Source: Micropterix aruncella (taxonomy: Eukaryota > Arthropoda > Insecta > Lepidoptera > Micropterigidae). Taken from it: a stretch of 64,000 nucleotides of DNA. Both the position numbers and the translations under genes were made by a program. This document shows positions 1 to 10,460 of this stretch, in pieces (the first letter of the stretch is position 1; each line of letters starts with the position of its first letter). The stretch lies in contig OX155972.1 of assembly GCA_944548615.1 (NCBI GenBank), positions 6,764,975 through 6,828,974 on the forward strand, read 5' to 3'. Under the pieces are notes generated by a model. It was given only the letters and a program-made list of their open reading frames with translations, made no database searches and had not been told where the DNA came from.

Positions 1-1292
1 TCTATTTCGACAAGAATAATGAAGAGCAGTATTGTCCCGGTGGCCGAATATTTGTCTTCTTTATTAAAAAAATGTATTAGCTCTGGAATTTTCCCAACTA
101 AAATGAAGATGGAAAAAGTGATTCCTATCCATATAAAGGGACCCCGGGAAGACAAACAACTACCGGCCAATATCACTTTTGCCATCTTTTAGCAAGATAT
201 TGAAAAAATTAATCCTTCAGAGGCTAAGTACCTTTTTTGCCGAACACAACATCCTTACGCCAAAGCAATGTGGGTTCCGCAAGTCACTATCCACCATTGA
301 TGCGATTGCAGGTCTTATGGAAAAACTATTATCCCGCGTCGATAAGTCGAATAAAACTTGTGGCATTTTTTGTGACGTATCCAAGGCTTTTGATTGCGTC
401 GATCACCTTATTTTGCTTCAGAATCTCGAGCACTACGGCATTAGAGATACAGTTCTAAGCTTAACCCTTTACAACCTGTTTGATACAATCGTGAGTTTGT
501 ACTTAGAAAAAGGACGAAATAACTTTTGCGGACGCAACCGGCCCCGATCATTCGTGAGCCTATCTGTGAACGCGAGAAAAAATACATACGTACTGTGCAA
601 ACTTGTTTGTTCTTGTCAGTCGCCTCTAGACCTCGATCGGCATGGCTGCGTTTTTTAACTCCAGTTCCCGCTCACGTAAGTTATTCATATTTTGATTAAC
701 ATAACTTAATTTAAGAAAAACAATATGGTAACTGTTTGTTAATGAGTTGTTTAAGAAGTATTAACCTGATTTTGAAAAAAATAATGAGTAGTTTTTCCAT
801 TAGCCTCTTCGAAAGTTTAACTATCACGATCGTGCAATGTCGGTTGTAACACAAAAAGTTATTTTTTCGTCGTATCAGATTATTAGTGTACCTAATGAGT
901 AGTTTTCTCCATTTTAGTCAACCCGGATGAGATATACGATATATTACATGATGGAAGTCTTTCGGAGATAGAAGAATTGAACCAGGATGAACTTGAATTT
1001 GAGCCAAATAACTTATTCAACCAAACAGCGGAGGAAGGTTCCTCGGATGAAGAGCCTGATGAGAATGTTGCCATTGATAGCTCTCTCTTTTCACCAATGA
1101 GTCCTCCGCCGGTGATGCAGTCACCTCCTGCATCGCTACCAAGTATATATCTGATAACGATGAAATTGTACTGTACGCAGATGATACCTCAATAATTTCA
1201 GCGATGCAAATCATGAACAACTAATTAGGCGAATTGATGTTACCATGAAAAAACTTTGTACTTGGTTGCAATTAAATCAATTGTCTCTTAAT
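1..1292 (+). mobile_element. Degenerate APE-type LINE fragment, RT part, U1 (piggyBac-interrupted)
   Basis: This is the palm region of a non-LTR retrotransposon. The open stretch from 179 encodes the start of the RT domain with the block DVSKAFDCVDH, the first catalytic Asp. A frameshift lies just upstream, where the usual YRPI-type block has become a stop-containing reading. The second catalytic block survives after the insertion as YADDT near 1176-1190, followed by a WLQLNQLSLN-type thumb entry ending near 1292, where LINE similarity stops. The run of six T near 232 keeps the RT frame open in U1 and U2; U3-U8 have five T and are shifted. The segment carrying the GVPQGS block (154 bp) is replaced here by piggyBac DNA. 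Not functional. Confidence 0.85.
465..1147 (+). mobile_element. piggyBac-like transposon 5' fragment, U1
   Basis: The fragment starts immediately after TTAA (461-464) with CCCTTTACAACC, the terminal signature of piggyBac elements, and interrupts the RT fragment at a site that is an empty TTAA in U3 (8374-8377). It contains the start of a transposase: ATG at 642, exon 1 642-675 (MAAFFNSSSRS), a GTAAGT donor at 676, an intron of about 242 bp ending in TTTTAG at 917, and exon 2 from 918 encoding an acidic N-terminus (DEIYDILHDGS ... SSDEEPDEN) typical of the family. The element ends at 1147 inside exon 2, where RT sequence resumes 154 bp further on, so the 3' part and the DDD core are lost. U1 also lacks 11 bp present in U2 near 4464. 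Confidence 0.75.
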
Positions 1293-1519
1293 TAAAAAAA
1301 TACACATAAGTAGAGTAGTTCATATTTATAACGGCAGTCTTGTTTTTTATGCCTTTTAATATATTTACTTGTCGATACATGAATATGGCATATTTTGCCT
1401 GAGAGGAGGAGGCAAGTCATTTCATTACAAACCAGCTTCAAAACAAAAAATGCGTTAACATTTTTTTGAAGAAAAAAAATATACATTTATTATTTTATTA
1501 TCAAAAACAGTATTTTTTC

Positions 1520-2449
1520 TTAGTTATAAAGATGTAACATACAATGTATCTTCATATTACTAAATGTACCGAACGTACGATCGCATAGATTGCATACAAA
1601 CTTCCGTTGCTGCCCGTGTATAACGCGTGTATGACCGTTCAATTCTTGTTTCCTCAAGAACGACCTTCCACATTTCTCACAATTGTACGACTTTGATTTA
1701 TTATGTTTTTCATTGACGTGCCTCACCAACGAATTCCTCATCGTGAAGGTTTTGTCACATTTTTCACAGGAATAACGTACAGAGGTTCGAATCTTCGGAT
1801 AAAGGTTCAATCCTAGATGTATGGTATCCGAGTGAATCTTAAGTCCTTCTTTATATTTAAAGGTTTTATCGCATTTGGGACAGTTGAAAGGTCTGACACG
1901 AGTGTGCACTCGTCTTAAGTGACGATTCAAGTGGTTCTTTCTCACGAACTTGGCTGGACACTTGTCGCATTCAAAGAATACTGATTTTTCGTGTATACAC
2001 TTGATGTGAACCGTCAAATCCCCTTTTCTTTTAAACGTACTATCGCATAACTCACAGGCATATTTCAAAGACATGATTTTCACAGATTGAGCGTGACAAT
2101 CGTGACACTTCATTACCCATTCGTTATTGGCACAATTCAACTCGACAAAAACATTAATTAACTCATCGCCGCATTCCAAACATTTTAAACGCTCCAGTTT
2201 TCGTAAATTTACAAACAATTTCCCGCTGAAATCATCTCTGGTCGTGGAGGCGTCGCTGCGGGGCTCCGGCTTCAGGAATTTCACTTCTTCAGTCGTAAAA
2301 TTCTCCCGCTTCACCGGCGAAATTTCCCATTCCGTCTTAACCGGGGCGCCGAACAGTAAATTTTTGTTAGAAACTTCGAGGTCTTCGTTGAATCGTACGT
2401 GGTTAGGTTTTTCTTTCCCTAAAATCGAAGTGACATTAATTACCGGCAT
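1520..2449 (-). CDS. C2H2 zinc-finger protein, array copy U1
   Basis: This 309-aa ORF predicts a nuclear nucleic-acid-binding protein. Six C2H2 fingers fill the C-terminal half: C132/C135/H148/H153, C161/C164/H177/H182, C190/C193/H206/H211, C228/C231/H244/H249, C257/C260/H273/H278 and C286/C289/H302/H306. An extra C-x2-C pair set lies upstream (C90/C93 and C115/C118), possibly a separate zinc ribbon-like module. The N-terminus (1-85) is low-complexity and has two psi-K-x-E motifs (VKRE 46-49, LKPE 59-62) that could be SUMO sites. No ZAD, BTB or KRAB domain is evident. There are no introns in the ORF; an AATAAA on the - strand at 1491-1486 lies about 30 bp past the stop. C-terminus reads HLYN (L307), shared only with U2. 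Target unknown. Confidence 0.8.
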   Translation of the reverse strand: MPVINVTSILGKEKPNHVRFNEDLEVSNKNLLFGAPVKTEWEISPVKRENFTTEEVKFLKPEPRSDASTTRDDFSGKLFVNLRKLERLKCLECGDELINVFVELNCANNEWVMKCHDCHAQSVKIMSLKYACELCDSTFKRKGDLTVHIKCIHEKSVFFECDKCPAKFVRKNHLNRHLRRVHTRVRPFNCPKCDKTFKYKEGLKIHSDTIHLGLNLYPKIRTSVRYSCEKCDKTFTMRNSLVRHVNEKHNKSKSYNCEKCGRSFLRKQELNGHTRVIHGQQRKFVCNLCDRTFGTFSNMKIHCMLHLYN

Positions 2450-2551
2450 CCTTGTAGTGGATGATTTAGTACATCAAACTAAACATTACAAAAAAATGTT
2501 TTAAGTTTTTCTGTTAGGTTAGGTTAGGTTCTCGAAACGTCAGTTTGACAT

Positions 2552-2655
2552 TTGCAAAACTGCCTTCTGCAAGATTGCCTTCTGCAAAACTGCCGCCTGC
2601 AAGAATGCCGTCTGCAAGATTGCCGTCTGCAAATTTGCCTTCTGCAAGTTTGATG
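2552..2655. repeat. 15-bp minisatellite (CTGCAAGATTGCCTT type), U1
   Basis: About seven degenerate 15-bp copies (CTGCAARNNTGCCNN). Because the period is a multiple of three, the - strand reads as a pentapeptide repeat A-[NIFV]-L-Q-[KTA] inside a 73-codon ORF (2540-2761, -) whose start lies in the adjacent palindrome. It sits about 100 bp upstream of the zinc-finger ATG in the same orientation. Whether it is translated is unknown; in U7 the same frame has a stop. Confidence 0.7.
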
Positions 2656-2734
2656 GGACCCGTTTTGACATGAACTCCATCTGTGTAAGATTTATTCGTT
2701 TTGATTTATTCGTTTTGAAGGGAGACCAGAGTTT

Positions 2735-2797
2735 ATTTAACAATCCTACTAATATTAACAATGTGTAACATTGTTAATATTAGTAGGATTGTTAAAT
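2735..2797. repeat. 63-bp palindrome, 30-bp arms and 3-nt loop, U1
   Basis: Left arm 2735-2764 and right arm 2768-2797 are perfect inverse complements (ATTTAACAATCCTACTAATA... ), separated by GTA. Copies at the same place in U2-U7 start at 6697, 10119, 13806, 17227, 20648 and 24075. It could extrude as a cruciform or form a hairpin in RNA. It is not a terminator-type structure because it is AT-rich and lies between modules of different origin. Confidence 0.9.
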
Positions 2798-2947
2798 TAT
2801 TGCAAATGTATTATATTTAAAAACTTATATTTGGGTAAGAAAAAAGCACATCCAGAATAAAAATTAAGAAGGGAAAATAAAAGATTAAAATAAATTAGTT
2901 CAAACAAAAAATAACAGAAGGCGACAACGGTAATTGAAGAAATATAA

Positions 2948-3076
2948 AGTGAAGAGTGCGACAAAGCATTTACACAAATTGAATATTCAAAAGTAAACGT
3001 ACAATCGATCCATCGCAGACTAAAATATGCGTGTCGGCAGTGTCAAAAAGTAATTTGCAGTCCCCTTACTTTATCT
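2948..3076 (+). pseudogene. IS66-transposase-like zinc-finger stretch, U1 (tentative)
   Basis: Forty-three codons read SEECDKAFTQIEYSKV... then HRRLKYACRQCQKVICSPL. The core H-x-R-x-KYAC-R-x-C with a following SPL resembles the zinc-finger segment (zf-IS66) of bacterial IS66-family transposases. The frame is closed by stops upstream and the next module (LINE endonuclease) begins at about 3077, so only a scrap is present. Resemblance was judged by eye against remembered family features; a chance match or an unrelated eukaryotic transposon is possible. Confidence 0.3.
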
Positions 3077-5254
3077 GGAATTCAAATTATCCTTAAATTA
3101 TCTAGAAAAAATCTGCAACTCGTGATAAAATTATAAATTTTCCTACACGCATTACTTTAAACAGTAGCAGTTGCATTGACAACATATTTTCAAACTGTGA
3201 GGTTACTGCAGGCAACCGTATTAACTGCGGTCTATCGGACCACGACGGGCAAATGGTGAGCCTCAAATGCTACAATAAATGCAGGGTTAGCCGAGAAGTT
3301 TGTGTTAAACGAAAACTTACCGAAAATGGTCTTATTAAATTTCAGGCAGCTTTGATAGCTAATTCCCCCTATGTAAGCAATGATCCAAATGAGTCATATG
3401 AAAACATTTTAAGGTGGTATTTAACATCTCTTAATAATGTAACGATTCCCCTAAAAAAATACCCAAAACTGAAAAAAACATTTAACGACTGGGCGATTCC
3501 GGGTGTTAAGGTTTCTAGATCACCGATGTTTGAATTACTTATCAACTAAAAACAGGAAAATGTGATGCCGAATTTTTAAAACATATAGGTACAGACCTAT
3601 AAGAAGAGCTATCTATCCTTCATAGAACGGTCAGAAAATAAAATCAAAGCTGTCTGGAATATTATAAGCAAAGTGTCGTAGAAGCTTGTCTACAGAAAAT
3701 GTGGTTAGGTTAAATTCAAACAGTAAACAATATCTAACACTAGTGCAGTTGCAGAGCTCTTCAACGACCAATTCAGCATTCCAAAAGTTGACAATATTAG
3801 CTTATTTGAGACGACCCAAACTTCCTCTGACCTTTTCTATCAAGCTATTGCAATAGAAATAAGGCGACTTTAAAATTTATGTATACGATGCCACAAGAAA
3901 TTATAAAAATAAGATAATTATATTAAAATCAAGGACTCTACCGACCTCTGATCTATTTCGACAAGAATAATGAAGAGCAGTATTGTCCCGGTGGCCGAAT
4001 ATTTGTCTTCTTTATTAAAAAAATGTATTAGCTCTGGAATTTTCCCAACTAAAATGAAGATGGAAAAAGTGATTCCTATCCATATAAAGGGACCCCGGGA
4101 AGACAAACAACTACCGGCCAATATCACTTTTGCCATCTTTTAGCAAGATATTGAAAAAATTAATCCTTCAGAGGCTAAGTACCTTTTTTGCCGAACACAA
4201 CATCCTTACGCCAAAGCAATGTGGGTTCCGCAAGTCACTATCCACCATTGATGCGATTGCAGGTCTTATGGAAAAACTATTATCCCGCGTCGATAAGTCG
4301 AATAAAACTTGTCGCATTTTTTGTGACGTATCCAAGGCTTTTGATTGCGTCGATCACCTTATTTTGCTTCAGAATCTCGAGCACTACGGCATTAGAGATA
4401 CAGTTCTAAGCTTAACCCTTTACAACCTGTTTGATACAATCGTGAGTTTGTACTTAGAAAAAGGTTAGGCATTAAACGAAATAACTTTTGCGGACGCAAC
4501 CGGCCCCGATCATTCGTGAGCCTATCTGTGAACGCGAGAAAAAATACATACGTACTGTGCAAACTTGTTTGTTCTTGTCAGTCGCCTCTAGACCTCGATC
4601 GGCATGGCTGCGTTTTTTAACTCCAGTTCCCGCTCACGTAAGTTATTCATATTTTGATTAACATAACTTAATTTAAGAAAAACAATATGGTAACTGTTTG
4701 TTAATGAGTTGTTTAAGAAGTATTAACCTGATTTTGAAAAAAATAATGAGTAGTTTTTCCATTAGCCTCTTCGAAAGTTTAACTATCACGATCGTGCAAT
4801 GTCGGTTGTAACACAAAAAGTTATTTTTTCGTCGTATCAGATTATTAGTGTACCTAATGAGTAGTTTTCTCCATTTTAGTCAACCCGGATGAGATATACG
4901 ATATATTACATGATGGAAGTCTTTCGGAGATAGAAGAATTGAACCAGGATGAACTTGAATTTGAGCCAAATAACTTATTCAACCAAACAGCGGAGGAAGG
5001 TTCCTCGGATGAAGAGCCTGATGAGAATGTTGCCATTGATAGCTCTCTCTTTTCACCAATGAGTCCTCCGCCGGTGATGCAGTCACCTCCTGCATCGCTA
5101 CCAAGTATATATCTGATAACGATGAAATTGTACTGTACGCAGATGATACCTCAATAATTTCAGCGATGCAAATCATGAACAACTAATTAGGCGAATTGAT
5201 GTTACCATGAAAAAACTTTGTACTTGGTTGCAATTAAATCAATTGTCTCTTAAT
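3077..5254 (+). mobile_element. Degenerate APE-type LINE fragment, endonuclease to RT, U1/U2
   Basis: The fullest view of the LINE module. From 3077 it reads the end of an APE endonuclease: a GDFN-like start, PTRITLNSSSCIDNIFSN, then CGLSDHDGQ (the SDH block, 3225-3255). An open stretch 3253-3549 covers the linker (WAIPGVKVSRS). Further frames continue with YKKSYLSFIERSENKIKAVW and, after shifts, RT block material from 4020, DVSKAFDCVDH near 4326-4360 and YADDT near 5138-5150. At least four frame changes or stops interrupt it. piggyBac DNA at 4416-5109 replaces the GVPQGS segment. This copy reads KTCRIFC where U1 reads KTCGIFC. The LINE is 5' truncated within the endonuclease and 3' truncated before the thumb. 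Confidence 0.85.
4416..5109 (+). mobile_element. piggyBac-like transposon 5' fragment, U2
   Basis: Same insertion at TTAA (4412-4415) with the same 3' truncation point as the U1 copy, so both descend from one event followed by duplication. It is 11 bp longer than in U1 (TTAGGCATTAA near 4464-4474). The transposase start with the GTAAGT intron is retained. Confidence 0.75.
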
Positions 5255-5481
5255 TAAAAAAATACACATAAGTAGAGTAGTTCATATTTATAACGGCAGT
5301 CTTGTTTTTTATGCCTTTTAATATATTTACTTGTCGATACATGAATATGGCATATTTTGCCTGAGAGGAGGAGGCAAGTCATTTCATTACAAACCAGCTT
5401 CAAAACAAAAAATGCGTTAACATTTTTTTGAAGAAAAAAAATATACATTTATTATTTTATTATCAAAAACAGTATTTTTTC

Positions 5482-6411
5482 TTAGTTATAAAGATGTAAC
5501 ATACAATGTATCTTCATATTACTAAATGTACCGAACGTACGATCGCATAGATTGCATACAAACTTCCGTTGCTGCCCGTGTATAACGCGTGTATGACCGT
5601 TCAATTCTTGTTTCCTCAAGAACGACCTTCCACATTTCTCACAATTGTACGACTTTGATTTATTATGTTTTTCATTGACGTGCCTCACCAACGAATTCCT
5701 CATCGTGAAGGTTTTGTCACATTTTTCACAGGAATAACGTACAGAGGTTCGAATCTTCGGATAAAGGTTCAATCCTAGATGTATGGTATCCGAGTGAATC
5801 TTAAGTCCTTCTTTATATTTAAAGGTTTTATCGCATTTGGGACAGTTGAAAGGTCTGACACGAGTGTGCACTCGTCTTAAGTGACGATTCAAGTGGTTCT
5901 TTCTCACGAACTTGGCTGGACACTTGTCGCATTCAAAGAATACTGATTTTTCGTGTATACACTTGATGTGAACCGTCAAATCCCCTTTTCTTTTAAACGT
6001 ACTATCGCATAACTCACAGGCATATTTCAAAGACATGATTTTCACAGATTGAGCGTGACAATCGTGACACTTCATTACCCATTCGTTATTGGCACAATTC
6101 AACTCGACAAAAACATTAATTAACTCATCGCCGCATTCCAAACATTTTAAACGCTCCAGTTTTCGTAAATTTACAAACAATTTCCCGCTGAAATCATCTC
6201 TGGTCGTGGAGGCGTCGCTGCGGGGCTCCGGCTTCAGGAATTTCACTTCTTCAGTCGTAAAATTCTCCCGCTTCACCGGCGAAATTTCCCATTCCGTCTT
6301 AACCGGGGCGCCGAACAGTAAATTTTTGTTAGAAACTTCGAGGTCTTCGTTGAATCGCACGTGGTTAGGTTTTTCTTTCCCTAAAATCGAAGTGACATTA
6401 ATTACCGGCAT
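5482..6411 (-). CDS. C2H2 zinc-finger protein, array copy U2
   Basis: Intact 309-aa copy with all zinc-ligand residues of the six fingers. Protein identical to U1, including L307 (HLYN ending); it differs by synonymous change such as GTG for GTA at V18. The polyadenylation motif downstream is retained. Confidence 0.8.
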   Translation of the reverse strand: MPVINVTSILGKEKPNHVRFNEDLEVSNKNLLFGAPVKTEWEISPVKRENFTTEEVKFLKPEPRSDASTTRDDFSGKLFVNLRKLERLKCLECGDELINVFVELNCANNEWVMKCHDCHAQSVKIMSLKYACELCDSTFKRKGDLTVHIKCIHEKSVFFECDKCPAKFVRKNHLNRHLRRVHTRVRPFNCPKCDKTFKYKEGLKIHSDTIHLGLNLYPKIRTSVRYSCEKCDKTFTMRNSLVRHVNEKHNKSKSYNCEKCGRSFLRKQELNGHTRVIHGQQRKFVCNLCDRTFGTFSNMKIHCMLHLYN

Positions 6412-7039
6412 CCTTGTAGTGGATGATTTAGTACATCAAACTAAACATTACAAAAAAATGTTTTAAGTTTTTCTGTTAGGTTAGGTTAGGTTCTCGAAAC
6501 GTCAGTTTGACATTTGCAAAACTGCCTTCTGCAAGATTGCCTTCTGCAAAACTGCCGCCTGCAAGAATGCCGTCTGCAAGATTGCCGTCTGCAAATTTGC
6601 CTTCTGCAAGTTTGATGGGACCCGTTTTGACATGAACTCCATCTGTGTAAGATTTATTCGTTTTGATTTATTCGTTTTGAAGGGAGACCAGAGTTTATTT
6701 AACAATCCTACTAATATTAACAATGTGTAACATTGTTAATATTAGTAGGATTGTTAAATTATTGCAAATATATTATATTTAAAAAACTTATATTTGGGTA
6801 AGAAAAAAGCACATCCAGAATAAAAATTAAGAAGGGAAAATAAAAGATTAAAATAAATTAGTTCAAACAAAAAATAACAGAAGGCGACAACGGTAATTGA
6901 AGAAATATAAAGTGAAGAGTGCGACAAAGCATTTACACAAATTGAATATTCAAAAGTAAACGTACAATCGATCAATCGCAGACTAAAATATGCGTGTCGG
7001 CAGTGTCAAAAAGTAATTTGCAGTCCCCTTACTTTATCT
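6412..7039. repeat. Inter-gene spacer of U2: minisatellite, palindrome, IS66-like stretch
   Basis: Minisatellite 6514-6617 with the 73-codon - strand ORF intact at 6502-6723; palindrome 6697-6759; IS66-like stretch 6911-7039, where the His of HRRLKYAC is changed to Asn (ATCAAT for ATCCAT). One extra A follows the palindrome compared with U1. Confidence 0.8.
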
Positions 7040-8676
7040 GGAATTCAAATTATCCTTAAATTATCTAGAAAAAATCTGCAACTCGTGATAAAATTATAAA
7101 TTTTCCTACACGCATTACTTTAAACAGTAGCAGTTGCATTGACAACATATTTTCAAACTGTGAGGTTACTGCAGGCAACCGTATTAACTGCGGTCTATCG
7201 GACCACGACGGGCAAATGGTGAGCCTCAAATGCTACAATAAATGCAGGGTTAGCCGAGAAGTTTGTGTTAAACGAAAACTTACCGAAAATGGTCTTATTA
7301 AATTTCAGGCAGCTTTGATAGCTAATTCCCCCTATGTAAGCAATGATCCAAATGAGTCATATGAAAACATTTTAAGGTGGTATTTAACATCTCTTAATAA
7401 TGTAACGATTCCCCTAAAAAAATACCCAAAACTGAAAAAAACATTTAACGACTGGGCGATTCCGGGTGTTAAGGTTTCTAGATCACCGATGTTTGAATTA
7501 CTTATCAACTAAAAACAGGAAAATGTGATGCCGAATTTTTAAAACATATAGGTACAGACCTATAAGAAGAGCTATCTATCCTTCATAGAACGGTCAGAAA
7601 ATAAAATCAAAGCTGTCTGGAATATTATAAGCAAAGTGTCGTAGAAGTTTGTCTACAGAAAATGTGGTTAGGTTAAATTCAAACAGTAAACAATATCTAA
7701 CACTAGTGCAGTTGCAGAGCTCTTCAACGACCAATTCAGCATTCCAAAAGTTGACAATATTAGCTTATTTGAGACGACCCAAATTTCCTCTGACCTTTTC
7801 TATCAAGCTATTGCAATAGAAATAAGGCGACTTTAAAATTTATGTATACGATGCCACAAGAAATTATAAAAATAAGATAATTATATTAAAATCAAGGACT
7901 CTACCGACCTCTGATCTATTTCGACAAGAATAATGAAGAGCAGTATTGTCCCTGTGGCCGAATATTTGTCTTCTTTATTAAAAAAATGTATTAGCTCTGG
8001 AATTTTCCCAACTAAAATGAAGATGGAAAAAGTGATTCCTATCCATATAAAGGGACCCCGGGAAGACAAACAACTACCGGCCAATATCACTTTTGCCATC
8101 TTTTAGCAAGATATTGAAAAAATTAATCCTTCAGAGGCTAAGTACCTTTTTGCCGAACACAACATCCTTACGCCAAAGCAATGTGGGTTCCGCAAGTCAC
8201 TATCCACCATTGATGCGATTGCAGGTCTTATGGAAAAACTATTATCCCGCGTCGATAAGTCGAATAAAACTTGTGGCATTTTTTGTGACGTATCCAAGGC
8301 TTTTGATTGCGTCGATCACCTTATTTTGCTTCAGAATCTCGAGCACTACGGCATTAGAGATACAGTTCTAAGCTTAATACAATCTTACCTACAAGGACGG
8401 ACGCAAGTCACTAAAGTCCAAAACAGCTTGAGCGATCACCAAAAAAATACTAAAGGCGTACCGCAAGGTTCCATTCTGGGACCCTTTCTTTTTCTTGTAT
8501 ACATCAATGATATACCTACCAGATTGCGTGTTATCTGATAACGATGAAATTGTACTGTACGCAGATGATACCTCAATAATTTCAGCGATGCAAATCATGA
8601 ACAACTAATTAGGCGAATTGATGTTACCATGAAAAAACTTTGTACTTGGTTCCAATTAAATCAATTGTCTCTTAAT
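7040..8676 (+). mobile_element. Degenerate APE-type LINE fragment, endonuclease to RT, U2/U3
   Basis: First copy in which the RT is free of piggyBac DNA. The open stretch 8230-8538 carries DVSKAFDCVDH and GVPQGSILGPFLFLVYINDIP, then breaks before YADDT (8560-8575). The T run near 8148 is five long, so the upstream SFSKILKKLILQRL block is out of frame with the catalytic part. The TTAA at 8374-8377 is the unoccupied piggyBac site. Confidence 0.85.
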
Positions 8677-8903
8677 TAAAAAAATACACATAAGTAGAGT
8701 AGTTCATATTTATAACGGCAGTCTTGTTTTTTATGCCTTTTAATATATTTACTTGTCGATACATGAATATGGCATATTTTGCCTGAGAGGAGGAGGCAAG
8801 TCATTTCATTACAAACCAGCTTCAAAACAAAAAATGCGTTAACATTTTTTTGAAGAAAAAAAATATACATTTATTATTTTATTATCAAAGACAGTATTTT
8901 TTC

Positions 8904-9833
8904 TTAGTTATAATGATGTAACATACAATGTATCTTCATATTACTAAATGTACCGAACGTACGATCGCATAGATTGCATACAAACTTCCGTTGCTGCCCG
9001 TGTATAACGCGTGTATGACCGTTCAATTCTTGTTTCCTCAAGAACGACCTTCCACATTTCTCACAATTGTACGACTTTGATTTATTATGTTTTTCATTGA
9101 CGTGCCTCACCAACGAATTCCTCATCGTGAAGGTTTTGTCACATTTTTCACAGGAATAACGTACAGAGGTTCGAATCTTCGGATAAAGGTTCAATCCTAG
9201 ATGTATGGTATCCGAGTGAATCTTAAGTCCTTCTTTATATTTAAAGGTTTTATCGCATTTGGGACAGTTGAAAGGTCTGACACGAGTGTGCACTCGTCTT
9301 AAGTGACGATTCAAGTGGTTCTTTCTCACGAACTTGGCTGGACACTTGTCGCATTCAAAGAATACTGATTTTTCGTGTATACACTTGATGTGAACCGTCA
9401 AATCTCCTTTTCTTTTAAACGCACTATCGCATAACTCACAGGCATATTTCAAAGACATGATTTTCACAGATTGAGCGTGACAATCGTGACACTTCATTAC
9501 CCATTCGTTATTGGCACAATTCAACTCGACAAAAACATTAATTAACTCATCGCCGCATTCCAAACATTTTAAACGCTCCAGTTTTCGTAAATTTACAAAC
9601 AATTTCCCGCTGAAATCATCTCTGGTCGTGGAGGCGTCGCTGCGGGGCTCCGGCTTCAGGAATTTCACTTCTTCAGTCGTAAAATTCTCCCGCTTCACCG
9701 GCGAAATTTCCCATTCCGTCTTAACCGGGGCGCCGAACAGTAAATTTTTGTTAGAAACTTCGAGGTCTTCGTTGAATCGCACGTGGTTAGGTTTTTCTTT
9801 CCCTAAAATCGAAGTGACATTAATTACCGGCAT
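8904..9833 (-). CDS. C2H2 zinc-finger protein, array copy U3
   Basis: Intact 309-aa copy. It differs from U1/U2 by T138A in finger 1 (CDSAFKR) and L307H at the C-terminus (HHYN). Neither change touches a zinc ligand. T138A is shared only with U4. Confidence 0.8.
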   Translation of the reverse strand: MPVINVTSILGKEKPNHVRFNEDLEVSNKNLLFGAPVKTEWEISPVKRENFTTEEVKFLKPEPRSDASTTRDDFSGKLFVNLRKLERLKCLECGDELINVFVELNCANNEWVMKCHDCHAQSVKIMSLKYACELCDSAFKRKGDLTVHIKCIHEKSVFFECDKCPAKFVRKNHLNRHLRRVHTRVRPFNCPKCDKTFKYKEGLKIHSDTIHLGLNLYPKIRTSVRYSCEKCDKTFTMRNSLVRHVNEKHNKSKSYNCEKCGRSFLRKQELNGHTRVIHGQQRKFVCNLCDRTFGTFSNMKIHCMLHHYN

Positions 9834-10460
9834 CCTTGTAGTGGATGATTTAGTACATCAAACTAAACATTACAAAAAAATGTTTTAAGTTTTTCTGTTA
9901 GGTTAGGTTAGGTTCTCGAAACGTCAGTTTGACATTTGCAAAACTGCCTTCTGCAAGATTGCCTTCTGCAAAACTGCCGCCTGCAAGAATGCCGTCTGCA
10001 AGATTGCCGTCTGCAAATTTGCCTTCTGCAAGTTTGATGGGACCCGTTTTGACATGAACTCCATCTGTGTAAGATTTATTCGTTTTGATTTATTCGTTTT
10101 GAAGGGAGACCAGAGTTTATTTAACAATCCTACTAATATTAACAATGTGTAACATTGTTAATATTAGTAGGATTGTTAAATTATTGCAAATGTATTATAT
10201 TTAAAAACTTATATTTGGGTAAGAAAAAAGCACATCCAGAATAAAAATTAAGAAGGGAAAATAAAAGATTAAAATAAATTAGTTCAAACAAAAAATAACA
10301 GAAGGCGACAACGGTAATTGAAGAAATATAAAGTGAAGAGTGCGACAAAGCATTTACACAAATTGAATATTCAAAAGTAAACGTACAATCGATCCATCGC
10401 AGACTAAAATATGCGTGTCGGCAGTGTCAAAAAGTAATTTGCAGTCCCCTTACTTTATCT
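9834..10460. repeat. Inter-gene spacer of U3: minisatellite, palindrome, IS66-like stretch
   Basis: Minisatellite 9936-10039 (pentapeptide ORF 9924-10145, - strand, intact); palindrome 10119-10181; IS66-like stretch 10332-10460 with the His codon as in U1. Confidence 0.8.

Noticed and set aside
2127..2504. 125-codon + strand ORF opposite each zinc-finger gene
   Set aside because: Antisense shadow of the zinc-finger coding strand; no domain, and it recurs only because the gene does.
2514..2530. TTAGGTTAGGTTAGG, the insect telomere motif, in every spacer
   Set aside because: Only about three repeats and interstitial in a gene flank; no evidence for a telomere or for telomere-associated retroelements.
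3253..3549. 98-codon ORF as an independent small gene
   Set aside because: It is the linker between endonuclease and RT of the degenerate LINE, open by chance, and is broken in U3 and U6.
3918..4136. 72-codon - strand ORF repeated in the array units
   Set aside because: Antisense of the decayed LINE RT; start and composition follow the LINE sequence.
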